Below are positions 46,223 to 57,652 of a stretch of DNA of 64,000 bases, one piece after another. The stretch's first letter is position 1. Every line of letters begins with the position of its first letter. The notes beneath the pieces are model-generated. The model was not told the origin of the DNA. It was given only the letters and a program-made list of their open reading frames with translations, and did no database searches. A program made the translations under genes and the position numbers. The stretch is from Corynespora cassiicola (taxonomy: Eukaryota > Ascomycota > Dothideomycetes > Pleosporales > Corynesporascaceae), in assembly GCA_022059125.1 (NCBI GenBank), contig JAEUWY010000015.1:1674001-1738000 (forward strand), in the 5' to 3' direction.

Positions 46223-48139
46223 ATGTCTCTGCTGCTTAATACGCCTCACTGCATTTCCGAGATGGAAAGGTCCACAGATTCGGACTCGATGAAAGAGTCG
46301 CCAATCGAACAAGTCGAGAGCCGTGATGCCGATGTGTGTCCACAAATAGAGGATGATTCGCGCAAACTACGCCGTGTATCTGGAAAACTTCCCTGGTCGG
46401 CTTGGTCGATAGCGACTGTCGAGCTGTTCAACTCAATGTCCACTTCGGGCACATTGGTCGTTGGTATGTAGTACACGTTTGCACGAGAGTTGTCTACTCA
46501 CTCATGACAGTCGTCAACTTTCTCCAGCATCCTCTGCCCCCTGGGTCTAAAACGGGAGCAGCTGCTCATGGACAACCCGGGGCATTCGGGCTCGGCCAGC
46601 GGGCTTCGACGGGAACATCAGTTGCCGCTGGTCTATGGATGTCGGTTTCCCCTTTGCTCGGCGCAATCATCGCGGATCAGTATGTAGGCCGCTATAAAAC
46701 GATACAGTGGTCAAATGCGCTTCTTGTCATTGGGCATTTGGTTTTCATCATACCTGCTCTACCCCCAATAATGGTGCACAGGGGCCAAGCATTAGTTCCC
46801 TTTGCGATTGGGCTAATCCTGATGTGTACTGGGTTTGGAGGACTAGGGTGAGTTGGATCATGATCTGTTATGGCTCAGCTAATCGTACCTCAAGCTCAAA
46901 TATGGTTCCTCTGGCGCTTGAACAACTCCCAGCCACAAGCCCAGAAAATTCCGAGGATGAAACAGGACGCAGGGTTTTAATTGACCCAGAGATAACCAGA
47001 TCCCGTTTTCTCATGTATTGGAACAGTTTTACCGGAGTCGGGTCAATCATCGGTATGGTTTCCATGGTCTATGCGGAACAGAAGGTTGGATTTTGGCTTC
47101 CTTTTACTGTACCTGGTGCTCTCTCCATCATTTGCCCGCTGATCCTATTTCTGAACCGGAAATCCTACGTGCGTCGCCCGCCGTCTGGCTCTGTCCTTGG
47201 GGATGTATTTCAACTTTGCTCCCTGGCAATGAAGGGCGGCAAGTCTTGGAACCCTATCAAGATGTGAGACGATCTTGCATTCGAGTGTATTGCGATACTA
47301 ATCATCATGCACAGGTATCACCACATCAAGCACCCTCGGTTCTGGGAACGCGTCAAGCCTTCATCTATGACTAGCCGGCCTAGTTGGATGACGTTTGGTG
47401 ACGATTTTGTGGATGAGGTAGCTCAAGGTCTCAAAGCTTGCACAATTTTTCTCTTCTTCCCTCTTTACTGTAAGCTCTTAGCAATGAAGTGATAGGAATC
47501 GCATTCGCTTACAACTTTCCAGGGCCGGCAATGCGCCAAAAATCGAATCTCATATCTCAAGCTTCAACCATGCAGCTTCATGGGGTTCCGAATGACTTAC
47601 TCCTTAGCATAGGTTCCGTGTTCAACATAATCCTTGGTCCCCTGCTCGCAGATGTTATTTTCCCTGTATTTCGCCGTGTCGGAATTAATCTCACACCTAC
47701 TAGAAAGATCAGCATCGGGTTCTTCCTCGCTACTATGGCAATGGCACTCACAGCGGTTGTCCAGCACTTCATATACGCACGAAGTACATGTGGCCACCAT
47801 GTCTCGGGTTGCCCTACCGATACCCCTGCCACCAAACTGTCTGTGTTGATCCAAATACCCATTTATTTTGTTCTTTCAACAAGCGAGGTTCTTTCGATTG
47901 TAACTGCCAGAGAATATGCGTTTACGAATGCGCCGAAAAGGATGAGAAGTCTGGTCCTGGCGTTGTTTTGCTTTACAGGTGCGATCGGGTGTGCCGTGTC
48001 GCAGGCTATAGTGCCTCTGAGCCAAGATCCATTTCTTGTCTGGAATTATGCTGTAGCTGGCGCCATTTCTTTGATTGGCGCATTGGGTGTCTGGTGGTGT
48101 GGAAGAGGGGGCTGGGCGAAGAAAGACGCGGCGGTCTGA
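46223..48139 (+). CDS. POT/PTR2-family oligopeptide transporter, divergent
   Basis: Five exons, 46223-46463, 46511-46847, 46895-47263, 47315-47469 and 47523-48139, restore one frame of 572 aa; the introns are 47-53 bases. Family marks: NFLQHPLPPGSKTGA after TM1, SPLLGAIIADQYVGRYKTI, GFGGLGSNMVPLALEQL (read across intron 2), LISQASTMQLHGVPND and SEVLSIVTAREYAFTNAP. POT proteins import di- and tripeptides with protons across the plasma membrane. TM1 reads VELFNSMSTSG where the family has E-x-x-E-R-F, so the second Glu and the Arg of the proton-coupling motif are absent. The frame is intact and splice sites are canonical, so the gene looks functional; substrate or coupling may be altered. Confidence 0.85.
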
Positions 48140-48900
48140 GCGCTCCATATGATCTTGCTTGGATGCAAACTTGTCACGAAGAGCGGCAGTTCATCGATTG
48201 AGACTAGATTAAGGAGCTAATTCATAATCAAAAGAGTACATGATTCAATTTGATAGCCCTCTGAACAATTCTGTTCTCAGAGACCCTGTGGGGAAGATCT
48301 CCAAACAGCAGGCGCGATCTAAAGGGAAGGCCGCAACCTAGAATTTTGGATAACACGAGATACTTCCCAAGCTTCACTTGAGAGTCCTTTCGGCTTCGAC
48401 TTTTGGATTGCATTTTGCATCAATCACATCTTGTCAATTATTGCGCAATGTACCTCTCATCATATCCACGATCCGTCCAACACACTGAAGCGCCAAAAAA
48501 GTTATAATGCAGTCAAATGGAGTTTTGCTGTACGTCCACATAGTGAAGACACCTCCCTCTGAGGCATGCAGCGACCTTGGTGGACAATTGATATAGGATA
48601 AAACCCACTTTCTGCGGAAAACGAGTATGTTTCATGGTACTACCTGGAGAAAGACGATGCTGTCAGTGGTGTATCTTTCAAGTTGCACAGATACGATGGC
48701 ACCTCGGGAGTGTATCCAAAGCTAGAAAAATGTATTAAACAGTCAGACTTTATTGAAGCAGTTTCACAGTAATGATCCAGGCAGTAAGTACCCAGTTGGA
48801 ATACGACTGGGTGTATAGTGGCAGGCTTTCAAGTAACGCCTCTCCCTCCCCCTATCGCTATCTCGCGAGAGAGGCTCAACCAGTTGGCGCAGCCTCGGCG
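48140..48900. other. intergenic region
   Basis: About 760 bases; no gene supported. A GTAAGT donor-like site at 48784 and an ATG at 48772 may belong to the unclear gene described next. Confidence 0.4.
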
Positions 48901-48934
48901 AGTAGCACCCGCCATCTCTGCTGTTGCTGTCTTC

Positions 48935-49305
48935 GTAAGTTGTTGCTTCCTGAGTAGCCTCTGGGCATCACGCTCATGGGACTACAGACGGATAACAAGC
49001 GACATGTGATCAGCGTTCTGTGGAACGCCAGCTCAAGAAAGGCCCCTGAGTCTCGCCAGGTGAAGACTGTCGATGTCTTAAGTCTTCTTACACTCACTAT
49101 GATCAAAAGTTGCTAACAGATGACAGTCACCCAGGGCCACTCAAGCCAAGTTCTCGGCCATCCCTTCCCAGGGCCGACCTGCATGGGCAACTCCCTCGCC
49201 GCCTCCTCAAGTAAGTATTCATGAACTTCGTAGCTGGAGCTCAAATCAAACCATTCGGTCACTCGCTTCCGACGGTAATTCGACTGGTCTCATTCCTTCT
49301 TACAG
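48935..49305 (+). other. series of intron-like segments, possible 5' exons of an unrecognised gene
   Basis: Three consecutive GT..AG segments, 48935-48987 (GTAAGT..ACTACAG), 49060-49126 (GTGAAG..TTGCTAAC..ACAG) and 49211-49305 (GTAAGT..TTACAG), bound exons of 72 and 84 bases, both multiples of three and open in phase 0. That spacing suggests a real spliced transcript. Read in phase 0 the last exon ends in a stop at about 49412; the open frame starting at 49307 would need a different phase. No start is certain. Confidence 0.3.
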
Positions 49306-49306
49306 G

Positions 49307-49930
49307 ATGGGTACCATTTTGTATCCCCAACAAAAACCAGGCATTTTCCGTCCTATCGTTCGGGATGCTGCCACTTTGAAGCTGGAGGATGTCAATTCTA
49401 CAATTATTGACGCCGCATTGGCAAGATGTCGTCTTTTTCTCGGCCAGGACGTTGCTCCGCTCGCTCCCGCACGTCCTTCAAGTACCTCTACCTGGAGGAT
49501 TCCGTCGCCATCGGAGCCCACTCGTTCGCTCCCTCTAGCGTGTCGACCGCTCGTTCCAGCACGTTGAGCAAGCCCCTCCACTCGGAGGATATCGTCACCT
49601 TCAGAGCCGGCTCGACAGAGTCAGCCTGAAATCACTTTCGTTAATGGAAAACCCTATCCCAAGTGGCTGGTGACCCAGCTCCGCAAGGAGATGTCGCCTA
49701 GCACAGAGCTGATTCGACATATTCCTCTCGAGATCACTCTCGTTGGCGTAAAGCCATATCCCCGGTGGTTGGTGAGTGCTCTCAGCAAGGAGATCTTGCC
49801 CGACCCTGTGTCGGGTCGCCCGGCCACCCCCGAGTACACTTAGGTTCGGGATATGTGCGGACCCAAATGGCTTGTCGACAAGATGCGCAGAGAATCCGAT
49901 GAGCGGCTTGCCGAGCTCACCAAACATTGA
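49307..49930 (+). CDS. unrecognised protein with three KPYPKWLV-type repeats; in-frame stop present
   Basis: The frame starting MGTILYPQQKPG carries three related modules: KPYPKWLVTQLRKE (about 49660), KPYPRWLV (about 49752) and GPKWLVDKMRRE (about 49862). Between modules two and three a 72-base segment (49772-49843, GTGAGT..CACTTAG) has intron signals, keeps phase and removes a TAG. A TGA at 49565-49567 upstream of module one is not removed by any intron I can find. Around it are two similar Ser/Pro-rich stretches (RIPSPSEPTR, RISSPSEPAR). Either an intron is missed, translation starts after the TGA, or the gene is recently broken. No family known to me. Confidence 0.35.
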
Positions 49931-51830
49931 ACTTCTATACTCTTTCGTCTTGTCGTCGCAGGATTATTTTACTCTTTCCGCATGTACTCTTGTACCACAA
50001 ACAAGCACTCGCTCAGCTCAATGTCCGTTTACCGGATGATGTCTTTTTACTTAAAAAAAAAAAAACTTGCGAGTGAGGCAGGGATCCTCGTATATCAAAA
50101 CCCTCCACCTGTGGTTTAGCGTTAGCCATAAACACCCCCGAGGGCGGCACGGACCCTCAGAAATCAAAACCGTCCACCGTTGTGTGTCACCGTAAAACGC
50201 ACCCGAGTGTGGAACAGATCCTCGGAAATCAAAATCATCCTGTGAGTCTTGCCATGGTACGCACCACTGGAGCTGGCAGTTGGTTACAAAACCCAGCCTG
50301 TGTCTCACATCGTTGTGCGTTATCAAAAACTGCTCCGGAGTGTCATGCGGTCCTCCGAAATCAAAACCCATGTGGCCATGCGAAGGTAGCCTGAAACTTC
50401 TGTGGCGGCAGATGGTGGATGTAACGCCCTAGCTTGTCCCCTTTTTCGGCCCGGGGTCTCTTTCGTCGTACGCTGTTCGTTTCTTGTTCCGTAGGCCTAG
50501 CGACAGCGAGGTAAATGGTCTGCTTGAGGCAGCTTTTTGAGGTAGCAGCTAGGTCCTGGCAGAACGAGGAACACATGGCGTACGGTTGGGTGGAAGGAAG
50601 GGGCTATGGCTGTGCGTCAACATCGTCTCTAGTCAATCGGTCCTAGCTTTAGCGAGGTGATCTGTCTGCATCAAGTAGCTTTTCGCGATAGCGGCTTGGT
50701 ACTGATACGACTGGAGATGAAAAATGGCGTACAACTGGCTGCTATGGCGGCGAGTTTGTGTTTTTTTTTCCTGTTGTTTTCTGTTTTTCTTTTGCCTTCT
50801 GCTTCTCTGTTTCTATTCTTTGCTTTTTGCTTTTTCTTTTCTTCCTCTCTTCGCTTTTGCTATCTATTTGTTCTTGCTTTTAGTAGCTGGGTTCTAATTT
50901 TGGGGAGTGTATTAAAATATTGGTGAGTTCTTTTCTTCCTCTGTTTGCTGACATAAAAACAGATCGACTTAAGGGAAGAGAACAGGGTACAAGTGGTGGA
51001 TGGTAGTAGGGTTTCTACTCTCACCAGGCAAATGTACTGCCTCTTCACTGAAGATGGGTCTACTAACTGAGACCACAGGCTTTGTGAATGATCCGGGCGA
51101 TCTTATAACATAAGTAAGTGCTCCTTCCCCCCCCTTAATAACAATCCTTGATTTAGGCATGCTTATCAAGATCAGTTCTTGATGACACTGCCACGGCGAC
51201 AGCAGAATGGAGGATTGTGGCGACGCTTTTGCACCACTAGGGTATCATTCTTGCACTTTTTACCACATAATTGCTGGCAAAGGTCTAGTTTCATGATTAT
51301 ACAACCGTAGTACGAAATCCCATACCATGGTTTGCATTGGCCGAAATAGATTAAAGTCATCCAATTTCGCCCTGAAAAACCCCTGGATGCCAATTTTTCA
51401 GTGACGGTGCTGAGTTTTGGGCGGCAATCTATTGTTGAAGGAGAAAACAGCTAGCAGTCATCGAGCATTGACTGCATAAGTTCCCCGCCTTCGAGAACAA
51501 GGAGAGTAACTGAAAAGTATTCCCAGACTATGCCAGGCCAAGAGCTTCTACCTTCCCGTGGTACCTGGCCTTATTATCACCCACTGTCCAACTTTCAGTA
51601 GTATTTGTGAATGAGAAGCCAAAAGAAGCTCGCTTTTATTGTTCTTCTCTAGAAAAGTCGTTTGAGATACGGGAGCCTAGCTCTCACGATGGTTTTCTAT
51701 TATGTCTTTGTTATCATGACTATTGTCTTACACTGTTTAGTTCCACGTAATTTGTTTGTCATAGTTAAAAATTAGTTAAATACCTTAGACGGGAACTCTT
51801 TCCAACTGCCAATCTCTTTTGCCCACCCTT
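49931..51830. other. intergenic region with a ~67-bp degenerate repeat and pyrimidine tract
   Basis: Contains the repeat at about 50070-50380 (separate entry), a T/C-rich tract at 50760-50880, and otherwise nothing supportable. Confidence 0.5.
50070..50380 (-). repeat. degenerate ~67-bp tandem repeat
   Basis: Four related blocks share ATCCTC..AAATCAAAACC on the plus strand, at about 50090, 50155, 50223 and 50352; the last gap is about twice the unit, as if one copy had decayed. On the minus strand they read as repeated GTTTTGATTTCnGAGG. Not related to the 11-12.7 kb array by eye. Confidence 0.55.
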
Positions 51831-52693
51831 ATGGTTTCCTCCACGTTGCGACTAAACAAGATACCTCCCGTTAAATATGTTTCCACCATCGAAGAACTCA
51901 TCACGATGATTGGATTACTGGAATTTCTTTCAAGGGATCGCCCTTCTTCGTATGTTGAACTTGAAGGCACACGTCTCTCACCAAAAGGTACTGTCTATCT
52001 TGTCACAACTATGTGCCAGATCAAAATATTGTTTTCCATGTTGATGTACACGAACTCGAATCTTCTGCCTCTCTGACCCTATCTCCCCCGATCGACCAGG
52101 CTGGAAGCCTACCAAGTACTGGCGAAACCACTCTCCAGCATATTTTAGAGGAGCCGCCTTTCTCAAAAGTCTTCTTCAATGTACGAAACGAGTCAGGCGC
52201 TCTGTTTGCTCATTTCAATACTAAGCTCCGTGGTATTTATGACTTACAGCTGATGGAGCCTGCAATCACAGCTAGTCACTCCCGGAATTATCTTGCAAGC
52301 CTATTAAGCTGTAAAGAGCATGATCTGAGCCTATCTTTGTCTGAACGCCGAGAATGCAAGAGAATAAAGGAGAATGTCGCCGATCTCTTTGCACCAGAGA
52401 AAGGAGGATCTTACAAAATCTTCAATGAGCGTCCAATATACTCTAATGTTGAGAAATATTGCTTTTGAGGCGTCGTTCATATGCCCGCGCTTTGGGAGAT
52501 GTACCAATATAGACTGAAGGGAAAGGACTCCATATGGAGGAATATGCTGGATGAAGCTACCGAAGAAAGAGTTAAAAAAGCCAGACTGAAGGTTACATTC
52601 CATATTGAAAATACAAAAAGATGGGTCGGTAGAGAAATATGCAGATTGTGGCAGCCAATGCAGAAATGGGAAGTAGATATATGGCTGCCATAA
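51831..52693 (+). pseudogene. EXD1-like 3'-5' exonuclease (RNase H fold), broken
   Basis: Protein similarity runs through two frames: residues from the ATG at 51831 (VSTIEELITMIG, SSYVELEGTRLSPKGTVYLV) and then, shifted near 52010, IVFHVDVHELE, FFNVRNESGALFAHF and APEKGGSYKIFNERP. A TGA at 52466-52468 follows KYC, and homologous sequence continues after it (VVHMPALWEMYQ to WVGREICRLW) to 52693. EXD1-like fungal proteins have VDLEG and FDVRND at the metal-binding positions; here the aspartates are Glu and Asn. A frameshift, a stop and substituted catalytic residues together indicate a pseudogene. A 40-base intron could hide the shift but would delete a core strand. Confidence 0.65.
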
Positions 52694-53520
52694 ACTACGC
52701 ACAGATGCATTAATGAACCCGAGGCTTTGATTAGCGGACTAAACGTGCTGATAGTATCTTTAAGGATGGCAAATTTAGAACTACGCGTTATCGCCATAAT
52801 TCAGATGTTAGGAGGTAATAGACATCGTAAAATAATGGTGATAGGGCATTCTATTAGGCAGCCTTGTCTGACCGGTTCTAGGACTTCGTGTCACGTTTTA
52901 GTTAGAGGCCCCATTATACACCTTAACATAACGTTGAGGTTTCAATTCTTGGCAGCTAGGGTAAAGCTCTCGGGGCTTCCCAGTGATCGACAACGTCTTC
53001 TGCAGCTGCCTCATCTCTCCTATTCAGAGCGATAATGAGATCCGCACTCCCTTATATCTCAAAAAGGAAGACATTCAAACTACTAAGTGGTTGATACTGG
53101 AAATTTAAATTGTAATCTATAGAAACTGTCCAAAGCGATTTGATTTCATTGACAGGTTGTTGGTCTGGCGAAGGAACGGACCGAGGATCTCTCCCACAAG
53201 CGTTCCGAGATAAGATCTTCGAAGTAGATCGGCGTGAGCTCCGCCTTTTTGCCACCGGAAGTCTACTTCCCCATCTCTCTCCACTTTTGCCCATGATTCG
53301 CCTTGGTGTTCCCTGTTCGCAGGAATCCGCCACAAAGAGCTTTTCCAGAATTTGCATCAAACCGTTGATTTGTGTGGCGGAACTTGTTTCGCATTCGCGC
53401 CTGCTATGCCCGCTAGTGAGCAGACACTAGCATTGTCTAAACAATCCCTTTCCGCTTCCATTCTACAATCCACCTCTGTATATTCTATCCGATGAGTTTG
53501 TTGAGAAAGAGCGAAACCTC
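52694..53520. other. intergenic region
   Basis: About 830 bases between the exonuclease pseudogene and the F-box gene. No supportable feature; short ORFs lack domains. Confidence 0.5.
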
Positions 53521-55202
53521 ATGGAGTTGGCCGACAAGTTTTCGATTCATCTTGATTCTCCTTGCCAACGAGCCTTGAGCCTGCCGGAGATCATCGCCAA
53601 CGTTGTCCGAGAGGGCGCCGCTATACCCGGTTTACTCTATTCGACTCTTCTAGTCAACCGGATCTTCTATCACGAAACATGCCAAGTCTTGTGGTATGGC
53701 TGCGGCCACAATTCGCCGACCGCATACGAACACGTGACGCCGGACATTGACGATCTTGTCTGCATCGTTCGAAAGAACAAGTCACGTGCACAGCACTATG
53801 CGTTCGTGTGATTCTTTTATTCTCAATACTGTCCAGCTGATTTGAACTCCAGAAACTTGATTCATCATCTGGTATTCAATGAAGCTGAACCGGATGATCT
53901 TCTGCGGGAGACCTCCTTTCATCAAGAGCTTTCTGTTCTAAAGTTTCCGCGTTTGACTGAGGTCATTTTCCTTGAGAATGGAACCTCGACAGCTTCACTC
54001 AATACTGGTGATGTTGTCATACACTATGCACAACCGAACGTCACCGAGTTCGGTTTGATGGGCGGCTCTCAAATCTCGGACGATTTCCTGGAAGCTCTGG
54101 TTCATTGCTGTCCGAAATTGCGATGGCTTACTATACACACTATCTACAATACAGTCACAGAAGAGGGCTTAGCAAAGTTTCTGCGCTCTGCTATCCTTCT
54201 CGACTTCTTTGACGTAAGGAAATCCTTCAAGGACGCGTGGACCTATGAGACTTTTCAAGCAATGGCTTGCCATGAAAGGATTCAGATGGCATTTGTCCCT
54301 ATCATTCTTGAGGAATGGATCGGTCAGCTTTCTCATGAAGGGTATTATCACAAGTTGTTTCCCGTGCTGAAGCACCTTCAAACGGGAGTTTCCGATGACA
54401 GTCTATCACTTATCGCCAAGCACGCACCGAATTTAGATAGTCTGTTCCTAGAACTCCAGCATCTCCCACCATCGAGTCGTATTCTCGCATCAGCAGCAAA
54501 GTTCAACCATCTGACTGATCTTGTCATTTCCTTTGCACCAGGAAGCCATGTTCATGGGCAGGATATCGTTCAGGTGGTCCAAGGATGTCCGGTCTTGAGG
54601 AGTCTTCATATATCCGAGAAAGACAGTATTGATGGAAGTGGGATTCCCAACGGACAAGAGATTACCGACGCGATATTTTCGGAAGCTACGAAGCATATGT
54701 CACACATCAAGATGTTCTCCATCTTTCTGGAGCCGCCTGCCCTTCTATCATACTTGTCCATAATGTCGTTTGCCCAAAATTGCAAGGAACTGGAGCTTTT
54801 CAGCATATCTTGTAACTGTAACTGGAAAGAAGTTGTAAAAGAAGTCGCAAGGATCTCTTTTCCAGCATTGGAAATGATAGAGGTTGCATCAAGATGGAAC
54901 GATGGTCCTGGTACTATGCCCGAAGATTTTGAGATGCAGGAACTGTCTGAAATACTGAGCGGGATGATGCCCAAGTTGAAGAATTTCTCAATCGACAACG
55001 GGAATATTCTGGATACAGAACTGGTATCACGGATGATATCGTTGATTGTGTAAGTTCAAATCTACCAGCGGGCCAAGCTTTACTAGAAATTCGAAACTTC
55101 GGTTGAATGGTTACTACTTGGTTCTAACTCGAAGACAGGGATCGGGACGAGTCACACGGTTCACTAAGCGAATCACAATCGCTGGATTCAGTGCTTCTGT
55201 GA
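53521..55202 (+). CDS. F-box/LRR-type protein
   Basis: Exons 53521-53807, 53853-55049 and 55139-55202 give 515 aa. Intron 1 (45 bases, GTGATT donor) is the less certain; intron 2 has donor GTAAGT, branch CTAAC and acceptor ACAG and replaces an apparent stop with a 21-residue tail ending SLDSVLL. Residues 15-65 (RALSLPEIIANVVREG through TLLVNRIFYHETCQVLWYGC) resemble an F-box. The rest has leucine-rich-repeat-like periods (FLEALVHCCPKLRWLTIHTI, APNLDSLFLELQHL, CKELELFSI). Likely an SCF ubiquitin-ligase substrate receptor; substrate unknown. Such genes are numerous and variable in pleosporalean fungi. Confidence 0.7.
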
Positions 55203-56792
55203 AAGATCTAGGTGGACGGTAAGTTCTGTCAGAAGGAAAACACAATTCTGCGCCACGTTCGTATGGGAAAACTGGCCAAATTTCATCATTTCTTTGATAT
55301 GCTCATATTTTGAATTCTAGGAATAGGCCACCAATACTGTGCAGCCTGTAGAAACGTACAAGAGCCTAATACAAGCCATTCAGGCGTTTTGGCTACTCTT
55401 CAGAGCTAGGATTTTCCTAAAACAATGCTCTGCCGTTGCAGCGGAAAATACTCTGTGAGATCCCAGGAGTCAATTCCAACGTGACCGACAAAAAGATTCC
55501 CGCCTTCCAGCAGCTACGTGATTACAATGGTACCAAGTCTTACAGTGAACGATTTCAATTCTTTCCGCATGACCACCAGACTATCGTATTATCAAGCCCC
55601 AAAAATTGGTTGAGAATAATGATATTTCCTTTGATTTAGATCAATCTCAAGCGCAAAACCTGGGTCTCCACTCGTAGGACATGGGTAGACTTCGGATCAT
55701 GTTACACTGGCACGCTCATCTGTCCAAACCACCATCAACGCGTAAATTTTGGCACCAGAGTCGTTTGATCACTAAGGATTTTCAAAAATGCCCCAGGATC
55801 TCTCCTCAAGAGGTCCAACCCAGCCGGTCCATCGCCAACTCAAGAGTCCTCCTCTACGTATTCCACATTCAAAGATTCTCCAAGTAAAATCATGGGCAAA
55901 CACGCGAATTAAGCTTTTGAAGGCTCTCAATAGAATGTTTTCGGGATTTGATCATGGCGTTCTCTGGGAATAGCTTATCTTAAAAAGCGTTGTAGGATAT
56001 TGGAGTCCTCTATAAACTTAGCACGGGGAGCTCTGCTTTGCTGAAAGCCTGAGATTTCCTTTGCATACCATTTGATATATCCTCTTAATACGTGAGTCGA
56101 TTCCTGATGTATCTATCAGTATGAAACCTTATCCACTCCATGAAAATCGTGTCTCATCGTCTAGGGTATTAGAGTCTCGAATGCTGGAAATCACTGGCCA
56201 AAGCCTCCATATGTCGCTGAGACTTGCATTCAAAATGCATTTGCTGTTCCGTGAATAATCGACGCCCGGAGAATGAGGCCTCTTGGTATGTCCAAGCTCT
56301 TGTGGACCGTCTGGAGGTTTCAATGACAATTGGTGGATACTCTAGGTTAGAGATCTACATACTGTTCTTGCGTTTGGTCGCCGTTTTTTTGATCCTTGGT
56401 CACCCTCCCACTCCTGGCAGGCCGAACGAAGAATCACCCACCGAGTTCAAGGTACTTCAACACCTGCACTCGCAGTCGTCCCAATGAAGATCGGCCGTAG
56501 GCGTCGTAATTTACACGGGAATTGCTATTATTGCCTGGGTTGCTTGTTTGCCTCCTGATGACAGGGTAGCTTCGAATACAGCGGGTTTTCGCCATGCGGA
56601 TGAGAATGACGTTTTCTCGCCACTCAGGATGTCGCATCTATGCCTCTTTCGGACTAGCCCACTTTGCCCCGCCGCATGTCCACAGTCTTGCCCATTGGTA
56701 CCCGCATTGCTCCATCACGTCGCACCTCACATTTCATCATTTTTGCCCCTGCCGAAAGCTCTTCGACTCGATTCAGAACATTGGACACTAGT
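55203..56792. other. intergenic, possible gene remnants
   Basis: About 1.6 kb without a recognisable gene. Several ORFs of 60-90 codons lie in shifting frames, which may be decayed coding sequence, but no family motif can be read. Confidence 0.4.
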
Positions 56793-57227
56793 ATGGCGAT
56801 GATGGCTAGCGTTCCAGTTCCAGTTCCGCCCGCAATTCCGCAGGCCTCGACGTTCCTCCAACTCCCACGTGAGCTTCGCAACAAAGTCTACTTTCATATA
56901 TGGCAGAGCTTTTACATAACAATTCGCCAAGGCGATATATACTATGAGCTCAAGTTTTGTTTTGATGATCAGTGCGCCCCAGACTCCGCCTCTTCTGCAT
57001 GGTTGTTCACCAGCAAGCAATTTCTCCATGAAGGAATTTCAGAGTTTTATCAACACGCACGATGTGACAAGGCCTGGGCTGTCACCGAAATCACTTGCAA
57101 CCGAGAGGGAAAACCTTGCGATAATCCTAGATGCCGGTTTTATGGATTCCGAAGTGTGGAAGCTGGACCGTCTAGCCTACTCGATGCCACCAAGTTGCGC
57201 CACTCTCCCAATCAGAGAGGACAATGA
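56793..57227 (+). CDS. 2EXR (F-box-like) domain protein, short
   Basis: 144 codons from the ATG at 56793 (MAMMASVPVPVPPAIP). The frame is open further upstream but without a better start. TFLQLPRELRNKVYFHIWQS is the hallmark LPxELRxxIY opening of 2EXR/F-box-like domains, followed at about 50 residues by AWLFTSKQFLHEGISEFYQ, the second conserved helix. The C-terminus holds CNREGKPCDNPRC. Family members are usually 200-400 aa, so this may be truncated or lack a 3' exon. Function in the family is not established; many are lineage-specific. Confidence 0.5.
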   Translation: MAMMASVPVPVPPAIPQASTFLQLPRELRNKVYFHIWQSFYITIRQGDIYYELKFCFDDQCAPDSASSAWLFTSKQFLHEGISEFYQHARCDKAWAVTEITCNREGKPCDNPRCRFYGFRSVEAGPSSLLDATKLRHSPNQRGQ

Positions 57228-57652
57228 GGTTTGATCAAGGACATTCCTAACGTGGAGATGCCCATCATATGATACAGTTTATTGTACGATTTTGATCCAA
57301 GAGGATCCAAGAGGATCCGAGCTAATCAAATCAACCTTGTCGAGTTCTCGAGATGCCTGGCAGGATAATTTGCATGGGCTAAGACAGAAACAGCACCTGC
57401 TTCGCTCGTTGTCTTACATGCAGACTCAAATATCCAGCCGCGTGTTAATTAGCAATATATTTTGATTTTTGCTATATACCCATCCCGTGATTATAAACAA
57501 ATTGCAATGATATTTGATTACATCTGCAAGGACATCGAGGCGCTTTGTGAACCAAGGTATATTTGGGTTGCCTTACTCTCAATAAGATAAAAACTTCCTC
57601 GTACCTCAAAAAAAAACCCCCCATGAAATCTTGATATTTGGAGATTTTCGAT
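57228..57652. other. intergenic region
   Basis: 425 bases, AT-rich, including a direct GAGGATCCAA duplication near 57300. Probably the promoter of the following permease gene. Confidence 0.45.

Noticed and set aside
52005..52020. A 40-base intron (GTACTG..CCAG) repairing the exonuclease frame
   Set aside because: It would delete the conserved strand after LSPKG and would still leave the TGA at 52466 and the changed catalytic residues.
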